The notes under the pieces: generated by a model
What the model saw: only the letters and a program-made list of their open reading frames with translations
The model's database searches: none
Told to the model about the DNA's origin: nothing
Made by a program: the position numbers and the translations under genes
Assembly: GCA_030064695.1 (NCBI GenBank)
Contig: JASHYV010000176.1
Location: 1-5,751, forward strand
Direction of reading: 5' to 3'
DNA: 5,751 nucleotides
Source of the DNA: Thermoplasmata archaeon
GTDB lineage: Archaea > Thermoplasmatota > Thermoplasmata > UBA184
Shown: positions 1 through 5,709 of the stretch, in pieces
Layout: each line of letters begins with the position of its first letter
Position numbering within the stretch: position 1 is the stretch's first letter

Positions 1-1020
1 CACCTCGTGCCCGGCGAGTTCCCGAAGAAGGTCTTCTTCACCAACAGCGGCACGGAGAGCGCCGAGGCGGCGATGAAGCTCGCCCGGTGGAACCGCCAGC
101 GGCCGATCACGATCGGACTGCTCGGCGCCTTCCACGGCCGCACGATGGGCGCGCTCTCGATGACCACCTCGAAGATCGTCCAGCGGGCGCGCTACGGTCC
201 CTATGTGAACGGCGGGCACCACATCCCGCCGCCGTACTGCTACCGCTGCCCGTACAAGCTCGAGTACCCGAGCTGCGACCTGTACTGCGCCAAGATCCTG
301 AAGGAGCTGTACTTCCAGACCTCGATCCCGCCCGACGACGTGGCGGCGATGATCGCCGAGCCGGTGATGGGCGAAGGCGGGTACATCGTTCCGCCCGCCG
401 GCTGGCACAAGACGGTGAAGGGCATCCTGGACGAGCACGGGATCCTGTTCATCGACGACGAGGTCCAGGCCGGGATCGGCCGGACCGGGCGCTGGTTCGC
501 GATCGAGCACCACGGCGTGGTGCCGGACATCGTCACGATGGCGAAGGCGATCGGCGGAGGCCTCCCGATGGGCGCGGTCGCGTTCCGGGCCTCGCTCGAC
601 TTCACCCAGAACGGGGCCCACTCGAACACCTTCGGGGGCAACCTGACCGCCGTGGCGGCGTCGATGGCCACGCTTGACGTGATCGAGAAGGAGCACCTCC
701 TCGAGAACGCCCGGACGCAGGGCGACTACCTCCTAGGGCGGCTCCGCGAGCTCGCGACGAAGCACGAGGAGATCGGCGACGTGCGCGGGATCGGCCTCAT
801 GACGGCGACGGAGTTCGTCACCGACCGGCGGTCCAAGGAACCGGCGGTCCGCTTCCGCGACTTCGTCCTCGAGGAGGCGTATCGGCGGGGCCTCATCCTC
901 CTGCCGTGCGGGCGGTCGACGCTCCGGTACATCCCGCCGCTCATCGTCCGGTCCCAGGAGATCGACGAGGCGATCGAGATCCTCGACGCCGCGATCGGCG
1001 CCGCGCGCGCCCGGTCATGA
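1..1020 (+). CDS. Class III (GABA/ornithine-type) PLP aminotransferase, 5' truncated by the window edge
   Basis: Catalyses PLP-dependent transfer of an amino group, typically from an omega-amino acid or diamine, to 2-oxoglutarate; the exact substrate cannot be read from sequence. The frame is open from base 1, so 339 residues are present and about 100 N-terminal residues lie outside (family length about 430-450). Counting from the first visible codon: the PLP phosphate loop NSGTE near 15-19, FHGRT near 44-48, EP at 120-121, DEVQ at 153-156 (Asp binds the PLP pyridine nitrogen), the Schiff-base lysine K182 in TMAKAIGGG (codon 544-546), and T210 in NTFGGN. An insertion at residues 80-96 carries four cysteines, CX2CX8CX3C, which may bind a metal. 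The stop overlaps the start of the next gene (ATGA), so the two are probably cotranscribed and translationally coupled. The family is certain; GABA, ornithine/acetylornithine aminotransferase or the related amino-acid racemases of archaea remain possible. Confidence 0.93.
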   Translation, partial: HLVPGEFPKKVFFTNSGTESAEAAMKLARWNRQRPITIGLLGAFHGRTMGALSMTTSKIVQRARYGPYVNGGHHIPPPYCYRCPYKLEYPSCDLYCAKILKELYFQTSIPPDDVAAMIAEPVMGEGGYIVPPAGWHKTVKGILDEHGILFIDDEVQAGIGRTGRWFAIEHHGVVPDIVTMAKAIGGGLPMGAVAFRASLDFTQNGAHSNTFGGNLTAVAASMATLDVIEKEHLLENARTQGDYLLGRLRELATKHEEIGDVRGIGLMTATEFVTDRRSKEPAVRFRDFVLEEAYRRGLILLPCGRSTLRYIPPLIVRSQEIDEAIEILDAAIGAARARS

Positions 1021-2054
1021 AGTTCGCGAGGCTCGACGGCGCCGGCGGGATCGCGCTCGACGACCGGCCCGCGCCGGAGCCCGGCACCGGAGAGCTCACG
1101 GTCGAGCTGGCGGCCTGCGGGGTCTGCGGCACCGATCTGGAGAAGCTTCGGGGACGCTACCAGACGGCGGGGCGGATCGGCCACGAGCCCGTCGGGCGCG
1201 TCGCAGCGCTCGGCGCGGACGTGGAGGAGTACGCCGTCGGCGACCGGGTCTTCGTCCACCATCACGTGCCCTGCTACGCCTGCGAGGTCTGCGCGCGCGG
1301 CGACTACACCTTCTGTCCCACGTACTCCACCACGAACCTCGACCCCGGCGGCTTCGCGGAGACGTTCCGCGTACCCGTCGAGAACGTCAGCCGGGGCGCG
1401 GTGCTCCGGCTCGACCCCGCCGTCTCGTGGAGCGTCGGGGCGCTGCTCGAGCCCGCCGGCTGCGCGCTCACGGCCCTCCGACGCCTCGCGCTCCCTCCGG
1501 ACGCGTCGGTCTTCGTCCTCGGGCTCGGGCCCGTGGGACTCCTCTACGCGCGGCTGGCCCGCGCGCTGGGGGCCGGATGGGTCGGCGGCTCCGAGGTCGC
1601 GCCGCTCCGGCGCGCGGCGGCGGAGCGGGGCGGCATCGACCTCACGGTCGATCCCCGCGAGGCCGGCGCGATGCGCTCGGCCGTCGATGCGGGCACCCAC
1701 GGGCAGGGGGTCGACCTCGCGGTCGTCGCGACCGGCCATCCGAGCGTGATCCGCGACGCGACGACCCTGGTCCGAAGGGGCGGAACGGTGAACCTCTTCG
1801 GCCTGCCCGAGCCGGGGAGCCGGCTCGACGCCGACCTGCAGGACCTCTACCTGCGCGGGGTCCGCCTCGTTCCCTCGTACGCGACCACCGAGGCCGACAT
1901 CGCGGAGGTGCACCGGCTCGTCGCGGCGGGGCAGCTCCCGCTCGAGGACCTGGTGACGCACCGGTTCCCGCTCGCGCAGGTCCGCGAGGCCTTCGACCTC
2001 GCCGGACGCCCGGACCAGGCGGTCAAGGTCGTCGTGACCGGCCCGGCGTTCTGA
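1017..2054 (+). CDS. Zinc-dependent medium-chain alcohol/polyol dehydrogenase
   Basis: A 345-residue NAD(P)-dependent oxidoreductase of the MDR superfamily, close to sorbitol, threonine and butanediol dehydrogenases; a cytosolic enzyme interconverting an alcohol with an aldehyde or ketone. The catalytic zinc ligands are visible: C37 in GVCGTD, H56-E57 in GHEPVG, and E145 in LLEPAGCA. The structural zinc lobe is intact with C86, C89, C92 and C100. The Rossmann loop GLGPVG is at 169-174, and E193 lies where an acidic residue usually holds the NAD ribose, so NAD is favoured over NADP. The ATG at 1017 is chosen because it gives the family's N-terminus (MKFARL) and an ATGA overlap with the aminotransferase stop; no Shine-Dalgarno sequence is visible. 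An in-frame upstream extension would run through the aminotransferase and has no family match. The coupling suggests it handles an aldehyde or alcohol related to the aminotransferase reaction, which is inference. It ends four bases before the convergent pyrophosphorylase gene. Confidence 0.93.
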   Translation: MKFARLDGAGGIALDDRPAPEPGTGELTVELAACGVCGTDLEKLRGRYQTAGRIGHEPVGRVAALGADVEEYAVGDRVFVHHHVPCYACEVCARGDYTFCPTYSTTNLDPGGFAETFRVPVENVSRGAVLRLDPAVSWSVGALLEPAGCALTALRRLALPPDASVFVLGLGPVGLLYARLARALGAGWVGGSEVAPLRRAAAERGGIDLTVDPREAGAMRSAVDAGTHGQGVDLAVVATGHPSVIRDATTLVRRGGTVNLFGLPEPGSRLDADLQDLYLRGVRLVPSYATTEADIAEVHRLVAAGQLPLEDLVTHRFPLAQVREAFDLAGRPDQAVKVVVTGPAF

Positions 2055-2061
2055 CCGGTCA
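2052..2061. repeat. 10-base palindrome formed by two facing stop codons
   Basis: TGACCGGTCA is a perfect palindrome. Its first three bases are the TGA of the dehydrogenase gene and its last three are the TGA of the pyrophosphorylase gene on the other strand. No T-tract follows on either side, so it is not a recognisable archaeal terminator, and the symmetry may be chance: two facing TGA codons supply six of the ten bases. Confidence 0.6.
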
Positions 2062-3033
2062 GGCCTCGGCGTTCTCGCCGAGCACCTGCTGCGCGATGCG
2101 GTGGCCGGGGGCGACCGTGACGCCGGGGCCCAGGATCGACCCGATCACGGTCGCCTCGGCGCCGACCCGGACGCGGTCCATCAGGATCGAGTTCTCGATG
2201 TGCGCTCCGGCCGCCACCTCGACGTGCGGCCCCAGCGTCACGTTGGGGCCGAAGGTCGCGCCCCGGGCGCGCGCCCCTTCCATCGTCGCGACCGGCCCCG
2301 TCCCGAGGGCGCCCGGGGGCAGCGCGCCCTTCCCTCCGCGCCGGTCGGCGAAGAGCAGGCGCTGCGCGTTCAGCAGCCGGTCGGGGGCGCCGGCGTCGTC
2401 CCAGTAGCTCGGGAGCCGGAACCCGTAGACCCCGTCGGCGAGCAGGCCCGGCACGATCTCCTGCTCGAAGCTCAGCGCGCGACCCGCGGGGATCCGGTCC
2501 AGCACCGCCCGTCGCCAGACGGCGAGGCCGGCGTTAATCCAGTGGGACGGCGCGTCCTTCGGCTCCGGCTTCTCGACGAACCGGGTGATCCGGTCCCCGT
2601 CGCCGAGCGCCGCCACGCCGTACGGGCGGACGTCCTCCACCTCCGCGAGCGCCATCGCGCCGATCCCACCGGTCCTCTCGTGCGTCGCGCGCAGGGCCGC
2701 GAGGTCCGCCTTCGCGATCACGTCCGAGTTGAGGAGGAAGAACGGGTCCGACATGCCGTCGCCCGCGTTCTTCATGCCGCCGCCGGTGCCGAGCGGCTCC
2801 CGCTCGGGCACCGTGCGCACCGGCCACCGCGTGGGGTGCGCCCTCACGTACGCCTCGATCAGCTCGGACTTGTAGCCCGTCGCGAGCACGACCTCCTCGA
2901 CGTCGTCGGGCAAGAGGTCGAGCACGTGGTAGAGCATCGGCTGGCCGGCGAGCGGGATGAGCTGCTTCGGAACGGTGTACGTGATCGGGCGCAGGCGGGT
3001 GCCGAACCCTCCGATCAGCACCAGCGCCTTCAT
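2059..3033 (-). CDS. NDP-sugar pyrophosphorylase (sugar-1-phosphate nucleotidyltransferase)
   Basis: A 324-residue cytosolic enzyme joining an NTP to a sugar 1-phosphate, giving an NDP-sugar plus pyrophosphate, the activation step for glycosylation and surface polysaccharide. The N-terminal catalytic domain shows the signature GGFGTRLRPIT at 8-18 with PK at 22-23, LGTGGG at 81-86, the metal-binding aspartate D104 in NSD, VEKPE at 153-157, INAGL at 166-170 and YWDDAG at 210-215. Residues from about 245 to 312 form a short hexapeptide-type left-handed beta-helix (I/V-rich repeats such as GPNVTLGPHV). The PKQLIP motif resembles glucose-1-phosphate thymidylyltransferases, but archaeal mannose-1-phosphate guanylyltransferases share the same fold and length, so nucleotide and sugar are not assigned. 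It lacks the long C-terminal acetyltransferase domain of bifunctional archaeal enzymes (about 400 residues). The start is supported by a TATA-like box 27 bases upstream and no leader. It lies downstream of the flavoprotein gene on the same strand. Confidence 0.92.
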   Translation of the reverse strand: MKALVLIGGFGTRLRPITYTVPKQLIPLAGQPMLYHVLDLLPDDVEEVVLATGYKSELIEAYVRAHPTRWPVRTVPEREPLGTGGGMKNAGDGMSDPFFLLNSDVIAKADLAALRATHERTGGIGAMALAEVEDVRPYGVAALGDGDRITRFVEKPEPKDAPSHWINAGLAVWRRAVLDRIPAGRALSFEQEIVPGLLADGVYGFRLPSYWDDAGAPDRLLNAQRLLFADRRGGKGALPPGALGTGPVATMEGARARGATFGPNVTLGPHVEVAAGAHIENSILMDRVRVGAEATVIGSILGPGVTVAPGHRIAQQVLGENAEA

Positions 3034-3056
3034 GCGGCAGCCGGAGGGTCCTCGTC

Positions 3057-3063
3057 TAGATAA
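3057..3063 (-). promoter_or_regulatory. TATA-like box for the nucleotidyltransferase gene
   Basis: On the minus strand this reads TTATCTA inside GGATTATCTAGA, an AT-rich island in GC-rich sequence. Its centre (3060) lies 27 bases from the A of the ATG at 3033, the spacing expected if transcription starts at the start codon (leaderless). It sits in the 43-base gap just after the stop of the upstream flavoprotein gene, so the nucleotidyltransferase probably has its own promoter besides any read-through. Confidence 0.65.
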
Positions 3064-3076
3064 TCCGAACCGGGTC

Positions 3077-4264
3077 TCAGATGAGCGAGGGCGGGCTCCC
3101 GTGCTCCACGGAGCGGGCGTAGTCGCGCTGGACGAGGCGCTTCAGGATCGACGCCGGGCTGCCCCAGACCGTGAGATGCCGGACCGTGCCCGCTCCTTCG
3201 CCTAGCCCCAGCGCCACCAGCACGCCTCGCTCCCGGTACGAGAACGGGACGAGCGGCCGGTCGTTCCACGCGGCAACCAGGTTGCGGGCGGCCACCCTCG
3301 CCTCGGCGAGCGCCGCCTGGGCCGTCCCGGGCACGACGGCGCCCGTCGTCGGGTCCTTCACCTCGATCACATCGCCCACGCCCACGACGCCGGGATGGCC
3401 GGGCACCATCAGGGTGGGCTCGACCGCCAGCCGCCCCGCCCTCCCGTGCGGGACCGGGAGCGCCTTCACGACCGGAGGGGCCTCGAGGCCGGCGCACCAG
3501 ACCGCCACGTCGCAGGCGAACACCGATCCGTCCTCGATCGAGACCCGTCCGGGCTCGACGCGGGTCACGTTGAGCCCGGGGACGATAGCGACCCCCGAGC
3601 GTCGCAGGATGCGGGCGGCGCGCTCCACGACCGGGCCCGGCAGACCGGCGAGGAACGGGAGCGATCCAGTGAGGAGGACGACGTCCGGCGGACGGGTCCC
3701 GGGGCCGGTGATCGCGGACCAGTCGGTCGTCGCAACCTCCGCCGCGAGCTCGACACCGGTGGTGCCACCGCCGACGACCACGAGCCGGGGCCGTCGCTCG
3801 CCCGGGAGACGGGCGCTCGCGGTCTCCATCTCCCGGAGCGCGGCGGCGAGCCGTTGGGCACCGGAGAGGCGGTAGATCTGGTGCGTGAACTCCGCGGCCC
3901 CGGGCACCCCATAGTAGGCCGCGACGCTGCCGAGGCAGATTGCCAGGGCCCGGTAGCGGATCGGGCCGGAGTCGAGCGTGACCGTCCGTCCTGGGAGATC
4001 GATGCCCTGGATCGTCGCCTGGACGGTGCGCACCGAAGTGTGCTCGAAGAGGTCGGCGAGCGGCACGGTCCAGCGCGCGGTGTCCGGTGCGGAAGCGATC
4101 TCGCCGATCTGGTAGAGCTCCGTCCGCAGCACGTGCGCGGGGCTCCGGTCGACGAGGACGATCGGGATCTTCCCGCGGCTCCGGTGGTGGACCTCCTGGG
4201 CGATCGTGAGACCGGCGTAGCCGGCGCCCAGGATGATCAGCGGGTCCGACGCCGCCGTCGCCAT
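3077..4264 (-). CDS. Type II NADH dehydrogenase-like FAD flavoprotein (NDH-2 family)
   Basis: A 395-residue pyridine nucleotide-disulphide oxidoreductase fold protein, most like single-subunit NADH:quinone oxidoreductase, which passes electrons from NADH to membrane quinone without pumping protons. FAD-binding GAGYAGL is at 13-19; a second Rossmann loop, GGGTTG at 165-170 followed by E172, binds the pyridine nucleotide; VWCAGL is at 255-260; the FAD-contacting GVGD is at 295-298. The C-terminal part has PFSYRERG near 340-347, matching the family's PFxYxxxG element, and a tail near 370-385 that could be an amphipathic membrane anchor; there is no signal peptide or clear transmembrane helix. 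Length fits NDH-2 (about 390-430). The three cysteines (110, 251, 257) do not form the pattern of sulfide:quinone oxidoreductase, which is the main alternative. The ATG at 4264 is supported by an upstream promoter element at -26. It diverges from the universal stress protein gene and precedes the nucleotidyltransferase gene. Confidence 0.87.
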   Translation of the reverse strand: MATAASDPLIILGAGYAGLTIAQEVHHRSRGKIPIVLVDRSPAHVLRTELYQIGEIASAPDTARWTVPLADLFEHTSVRTVQATIQGIDLPGRTVTLDSGPIRYRALAICLGSVAAYYGVPGAAEFTHQIYRLSGAQRLAAALREMETASARLPGERRPRLVVVGGGTTGVELAAEVATTDWSAITGPGTRPPDVVLLTGSLPFLAGLPGPVVERAARILRRSGVAIVPGLNVTRVEPGRVSIEDGSVFACDVAVWCAGLEAPPVVKALPVPHGRAGRLAVEPTLMVPGHPGVVGVGDVIEVKDPTTGAVVPGTAQAALAEARVAARNLVAAWNDRPLVPFSYRERGVLVALGLGEGAGTVRHLTVWGSPASILKRLVQRDYARSVEHGSPPSLI

Positions 4265-4287
4265 CGGTTCGGGGTGGACCGAGCCCC

Positions 4288-4292
4288 CTTAG
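4288..4292 (-). promoter_or_regulatory. Core promoter element (CTAAG) of the NADH dehydrogenase gene
   Basis: The minus strand reads GCCAAGCCTAAGGGG; CTAAG is the only A/T-containing core in a GC-rich gap. Its centre is 26 bases from the A of the ATG at 4264, so the transcript is probably leaderless. A CCAA just upstream may belong to a TFB-recognition element. The assignment rests on position and on the matching element of the divergent gene. Confidence 0.5.
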
Positions 4293-4323
4293 GCTTGGCG
4301 GACGCCGACGGGTCCCCCAACCG

Positions 4324-4328
4324 CTAAG
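4324..4328 (+). promoter_or_regulatory. Core promoter element (CTAAG) of the universal stress protein gene
   Basis: The plus strand reads CCCAACCGCTAAGAACG. CTAAG is centred 28 bases from the A of the ATG at 4354, again fitting a leaderless transcript. It shares CTAAG and an upstream CCAA with the element of the divergent NADH dehydrogenase gene. The two cores are 36 bases apart and face outwards. Confidence 0.5.
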
Positions 4329-4353
4329 AACGCCGCCCGGCTCCAACGCGGCG

Positions 4354-4797
4354 ATGGCGCTCCATTCCATTCTGGTGGCGTACGACGGCACGGCAGTGAG
4401 CGGTCCGGCGCTCGAGCAAGCCGGCACGATCTCGAAGGCGACCGGGGCGCGCGTGACGCTGGTCTCGGCGATCCCCGTCACGGCGGGGCTGGGCTTCGTT
4501 CAGCCGGTGGGCGTGAACCTGGCCGAGCTCCTCGACCAGGCCCGCGCGGCGCTGGCCGCCGCGAAGGCGGAACTCGAGAAGGCCGGGGTGAAGAACGTCT
4601 CGATCGAGCTCCTTCAGGGCGAGCCGGTCGACGAGATCGTCGGATACGCGAAGCGCACGCATCCGGATCTCATCGTGGTCGGCACGCGGGGCCTCGGCAC
4701 CGCGGGGCGGTTCCTGCTCGGCAGCGTGTCGGACGGGATCTTGCACCACGCGAACGCGTCGGTGCTGGTGGTCCGGCCCCCGGCGGGTTCCGAGTAG
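4354..4797 (+). CDS. Universal stress protein, UspA-like, ATP-binding type
   Basis: A 147-residue single-domain USP, a soluble alpha/beta protein that usually dimerises and binds ATP; these proteins accumulate under starvation, oxidative or other stress, but the molecular role is often unknown. The N-terminal strand ILVAYDGT (6-13) carries the conserved aspartate D11. The signature loop is G110-x2-G113-x9-G123-S124, the complete ATP-binding motif (GX2GX9G[S/T]), followed by the C-terminal strand SVLVVRPP (136-143). Length is typical (140-160). Residues 60-80 form an Ala-rich helix. The ATG at 4354 begins the family N-terminus and has a promoter element 28 bases upstream with no ribosome binding site. 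It is divergent from the NADH dehydrogenase gene and convergent, 16 bases apart, with the DUF998 gene. A shared response with the respiratory flavoprotein is possible but only inferred from the common promoter region. Confidence 0.94.
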   Translation: MALHSILVAYDGTAVSGPALEQAGTISKATGARVTLVSAIPVTAGLGFVQPVGVNLAELLDQARAALAAAKAELEKAGVKNVSIELLQGEPVDEIVGYAKRTHPDLIVVGTRGLGTAGRFLLGSVSDGILHHANASVLVVRPPAGSE

Positions 4798-4813
4798 CGC
4801 CGGCTCGGCCCCG

Positions 4814-5470
4814 CTAGGCCGGCCCGGGCAAGGAGACCCGGGGCCGGACCGGGAGGCGACCCAGGTGGATCGCCGTTACGATGGCCCAGAGGATGATCGG
4901 CGCGACGATGATCCGCTCGAAGAGCCCGGGATCGAACGTCGTGCCCAGCGTCTGGGTCGGGGCGTAGTACGCGAGCGCGGCGAGCGTGATCGCGCCCAGG
5001 GCGATCGAGAGCCCCCGCAGATGGGACCACGACGTCCCCGGGCGCATCCCCCAGCCGAGGATCACGAGGCCGACCCCGCCGCCCGCGAAGACCACGAGCG
5101 AGCTCAGGTCGTGCACCGGGGGGTTCACGTTCTCGGGGAAGCATCCGACGGCGATCGCCGCGAGGCTGGCGATCAGCAAGAGCCCCAGCCCGAACAGCCG
5201 GGGAGCCCCGGGCGGAAAGCCGCTCCACGCGGCGAGGACCCCGACGAACGCGAGGATCCCGAAGAGGATGATCGACGCGTTGAACAGCCACGGGAGCGGC
5301 GAGATCGCCGTGTTGCCGAGGTCGCTGATGTAGTTCGTGAGGTCCGAGTAGCCGGGCCAGCGAAGCTGGATCACGATCATCACGACGACGAACTGGAAGG
5401 CGCCGAGGCCGATCATCGCCCCGCCGGTCCGCACCGATCGCGACACGAACGGTCGGACGCTCTCGCTCAT
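4814..5470 (-). CDS. DUF998-like six-helix membrane protein
   Basis: A 218-residue integral membrane protein of unknown function. Six hydrophobic segments are visible near 15-36, 62-82, 92-110, 120-142, 152-172 and 184-204. The pattern matches the DUF998 family as I know it: YSDLTNYISDLG at 41-52 between helices 1 and 2, FNASIILFG at 63-71 opening helix 2, and GCFPEN followed by H120 before helix 4. D50, E112, H120 and D121 are polar residues at predicted membrane edges and might form a site, but no activity is established. The frame stays open upstream to 5518 but has no ATG, GTG or TTG there, so the ATG at 5470 is the only good start. Unlike the other genes here, the -27 region of this start (about 5497) is pure GC; the nearest TATA-like box is about 64 bases upstream, implying a 5' leader. 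It is convergent with the universal stress protein gene. Confidence 0.85.
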   Translation of the reverse strand: MSESVRPFVSRSVRTGGAMIGLGAFQFVVVMIVIQLRWPGYSDLTNYISDLGNTAISPLPWLFNASIILFGILAFVGVLAAWSGFPPGAPRLFGLGLLLIASLAAIAVGCFPENVNPPVHDLSSLVVFAGGGVGLVILGWGMRPGTSWSHLRGLSIALGAITLAALAYYAPTQTLGTTFDPGLFERIIVAPIILWAIVTAIHLGRLPVRPRVSLPGPA

Positions 5471-5480
5471 CGTACGTCGG

Positions 5481-5504
5481 GCCGACCCCGGGCCGGGCGT
5501 CGGC
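5481..5504 (-). repeat. Inverted repeat in the predicted DUF998 leader
   Basis: GCCGAC at 5481-5486 and GTCGGC at 5499-5504 can form a 6-bp stem with a 12-base GC-rich loop, ending about 10 bases upstream of the ATG at 5470. If the upstream TATA box is used, this hairpin lies in the mRNA leader. In sequence this GC-rich, short inverted repeats also arise by chance. Confidence 0.35.
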
Positions 5505-5530
5505 TCTCCTCGGCCTCAGACGGCTCGCGA

Positions 5531-5537
5531 GATAAAC
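5531..5537 (-). promoter_or_regulatory. TATA-like box upstream of the DUF998 gene
   Basis: The minus strand reads GGGGTTTATCTCGCG; TTTATC is the only AT-rich island between the tRNA and the DUF998 gene. A start site about 27 bases downstream would be near 5507, giving a leader of roughly 37 bases. It sits well downstream of the tRNA 3' end (5589), so the DUF998 gene is probably transcribed separately from the tRNA. Confidence 0.5.
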
Positions 5538-5558
5538 CCCGCGGCACGGCAGCCCCCC

Positions 5559-5575
5559 GGTCCCGAGGCGGGACC
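5559..5575 (-). repeat. Hairpin downstream of tRNA-Cys
   Basis: GGTCCCG (5559-5565) and CGGGACC (5569-5575) form a perfect 7-bp inverted repeat around a 3-base spacer, starting 13 bases past the tRNA 3' end. It could mark the end or a processing site of the tRNA precursor, but no T-tract follows it on the minus strand, so I do not call it a terminator. Confidence 0.4.
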
Positions 5576-5588
5576 CGGGGAGCGGGAG

Positions 5589-5661
5589 AGCCAAGGGAGG
5601 GAATCGAACCCCCAGGAAACGGATCTGCAGTCCGTCGCATTAACCATTCTGCCACCTTGGC
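5589..5661 (-). tRNA. trnC: tRNA-Cys (anticodon GCA)
   Basis: A complete 73-base cloverleaf reads on the minus strand. The 7-bp acceptor GCCAAGG/CCUUGGC (5655-5661 with 5590-5596) is perfect. The D-arm has G18-G19 and three Watson-Crick pairs plus a G13-A22 mismatch. The anticodon stem ACGGA/UCCGU is perfect, with the 7-base loop CUGCAGA giving anticodon GCA (5626-5628). The variable region has 5 bases, and the T-arm has GGGGG/CCCUC (one G-U pair) and loop UUCGAUU. The discriminator base is U73 (5589), the main identity element of cysteine tRNAs, which confirms the assignment. A15 and U48 can form the Levitt pair. No intron is present, and CCA is not encoded, so it must be added after transcription, as is usual in archaea. 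Confidence 0.97.
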
Positions 5662-5685
5662 GCGGCGGACGGCAGGGGTCCGCGG

Positions 5686-5692
5686 ATTAAAG
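5686..5692 (-). promoter_or_regulatory. TATA-like box of the tRNA-Cys gene
   Basis: CTTTAAT on the minus strand, centred 28 bases upstream of the mature tRNA 5' end (5661), so transcription should start at or within a few bases of it. It is an AT-rich island in otherwise GC-rich DNA and the best TATA match in the window. Confidence 0.65.
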
Positions 5693-5709
5693 CCGTCGGG
5701 GCGCGCCGG

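Noticed and set aside
7..9. GTG as the true start of the aminotransferase
   Set aside because: The frame is open to the window edge and about 100 conserved N-terminal residues of the family would be missing; the gene clearly begins outside the window.
906..1016. N-terminal extension of the zinc dehydrogenase by 37 codons
   Set aside because: The extra residues are Arg/Pro-rich out-of-frame aminotransferase sequence; the family N-terminus begins at the ATG at 1017.
726..1961. Long open frame on the minus strand antisense to the aminotransferase and dehydrogenase
   Set aside because: Arg/Pro/Ala-rich with no recognisable fold; it covers two clear genes and is explained by stop-poor GC-rich antisense frames.
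2055..2058. Terminator between the convergent dehydrogenase and pyrophosphorylase genes
   Set aside because: Only four bases lie between the stops and there is no T-tract or strong hairpin nearby.
1427..2407. Plus-strand open frame spanning the convergent dehydrogenase/pyrophosphorylase junction
   Set aside because: Arg/Gly/Pro-rich, no motifs, overlaps two well-supported genes in the wrong frame or strand.
3030..4481. 483-codon minus-strand open frame across the NADH dehydrogenase region
   Set aside because: Out of frame with the clear flavoprotein, low-complexity Arg/Gly/Pro content, and it runs over the divergent promoter and the start of the stress protein gene.
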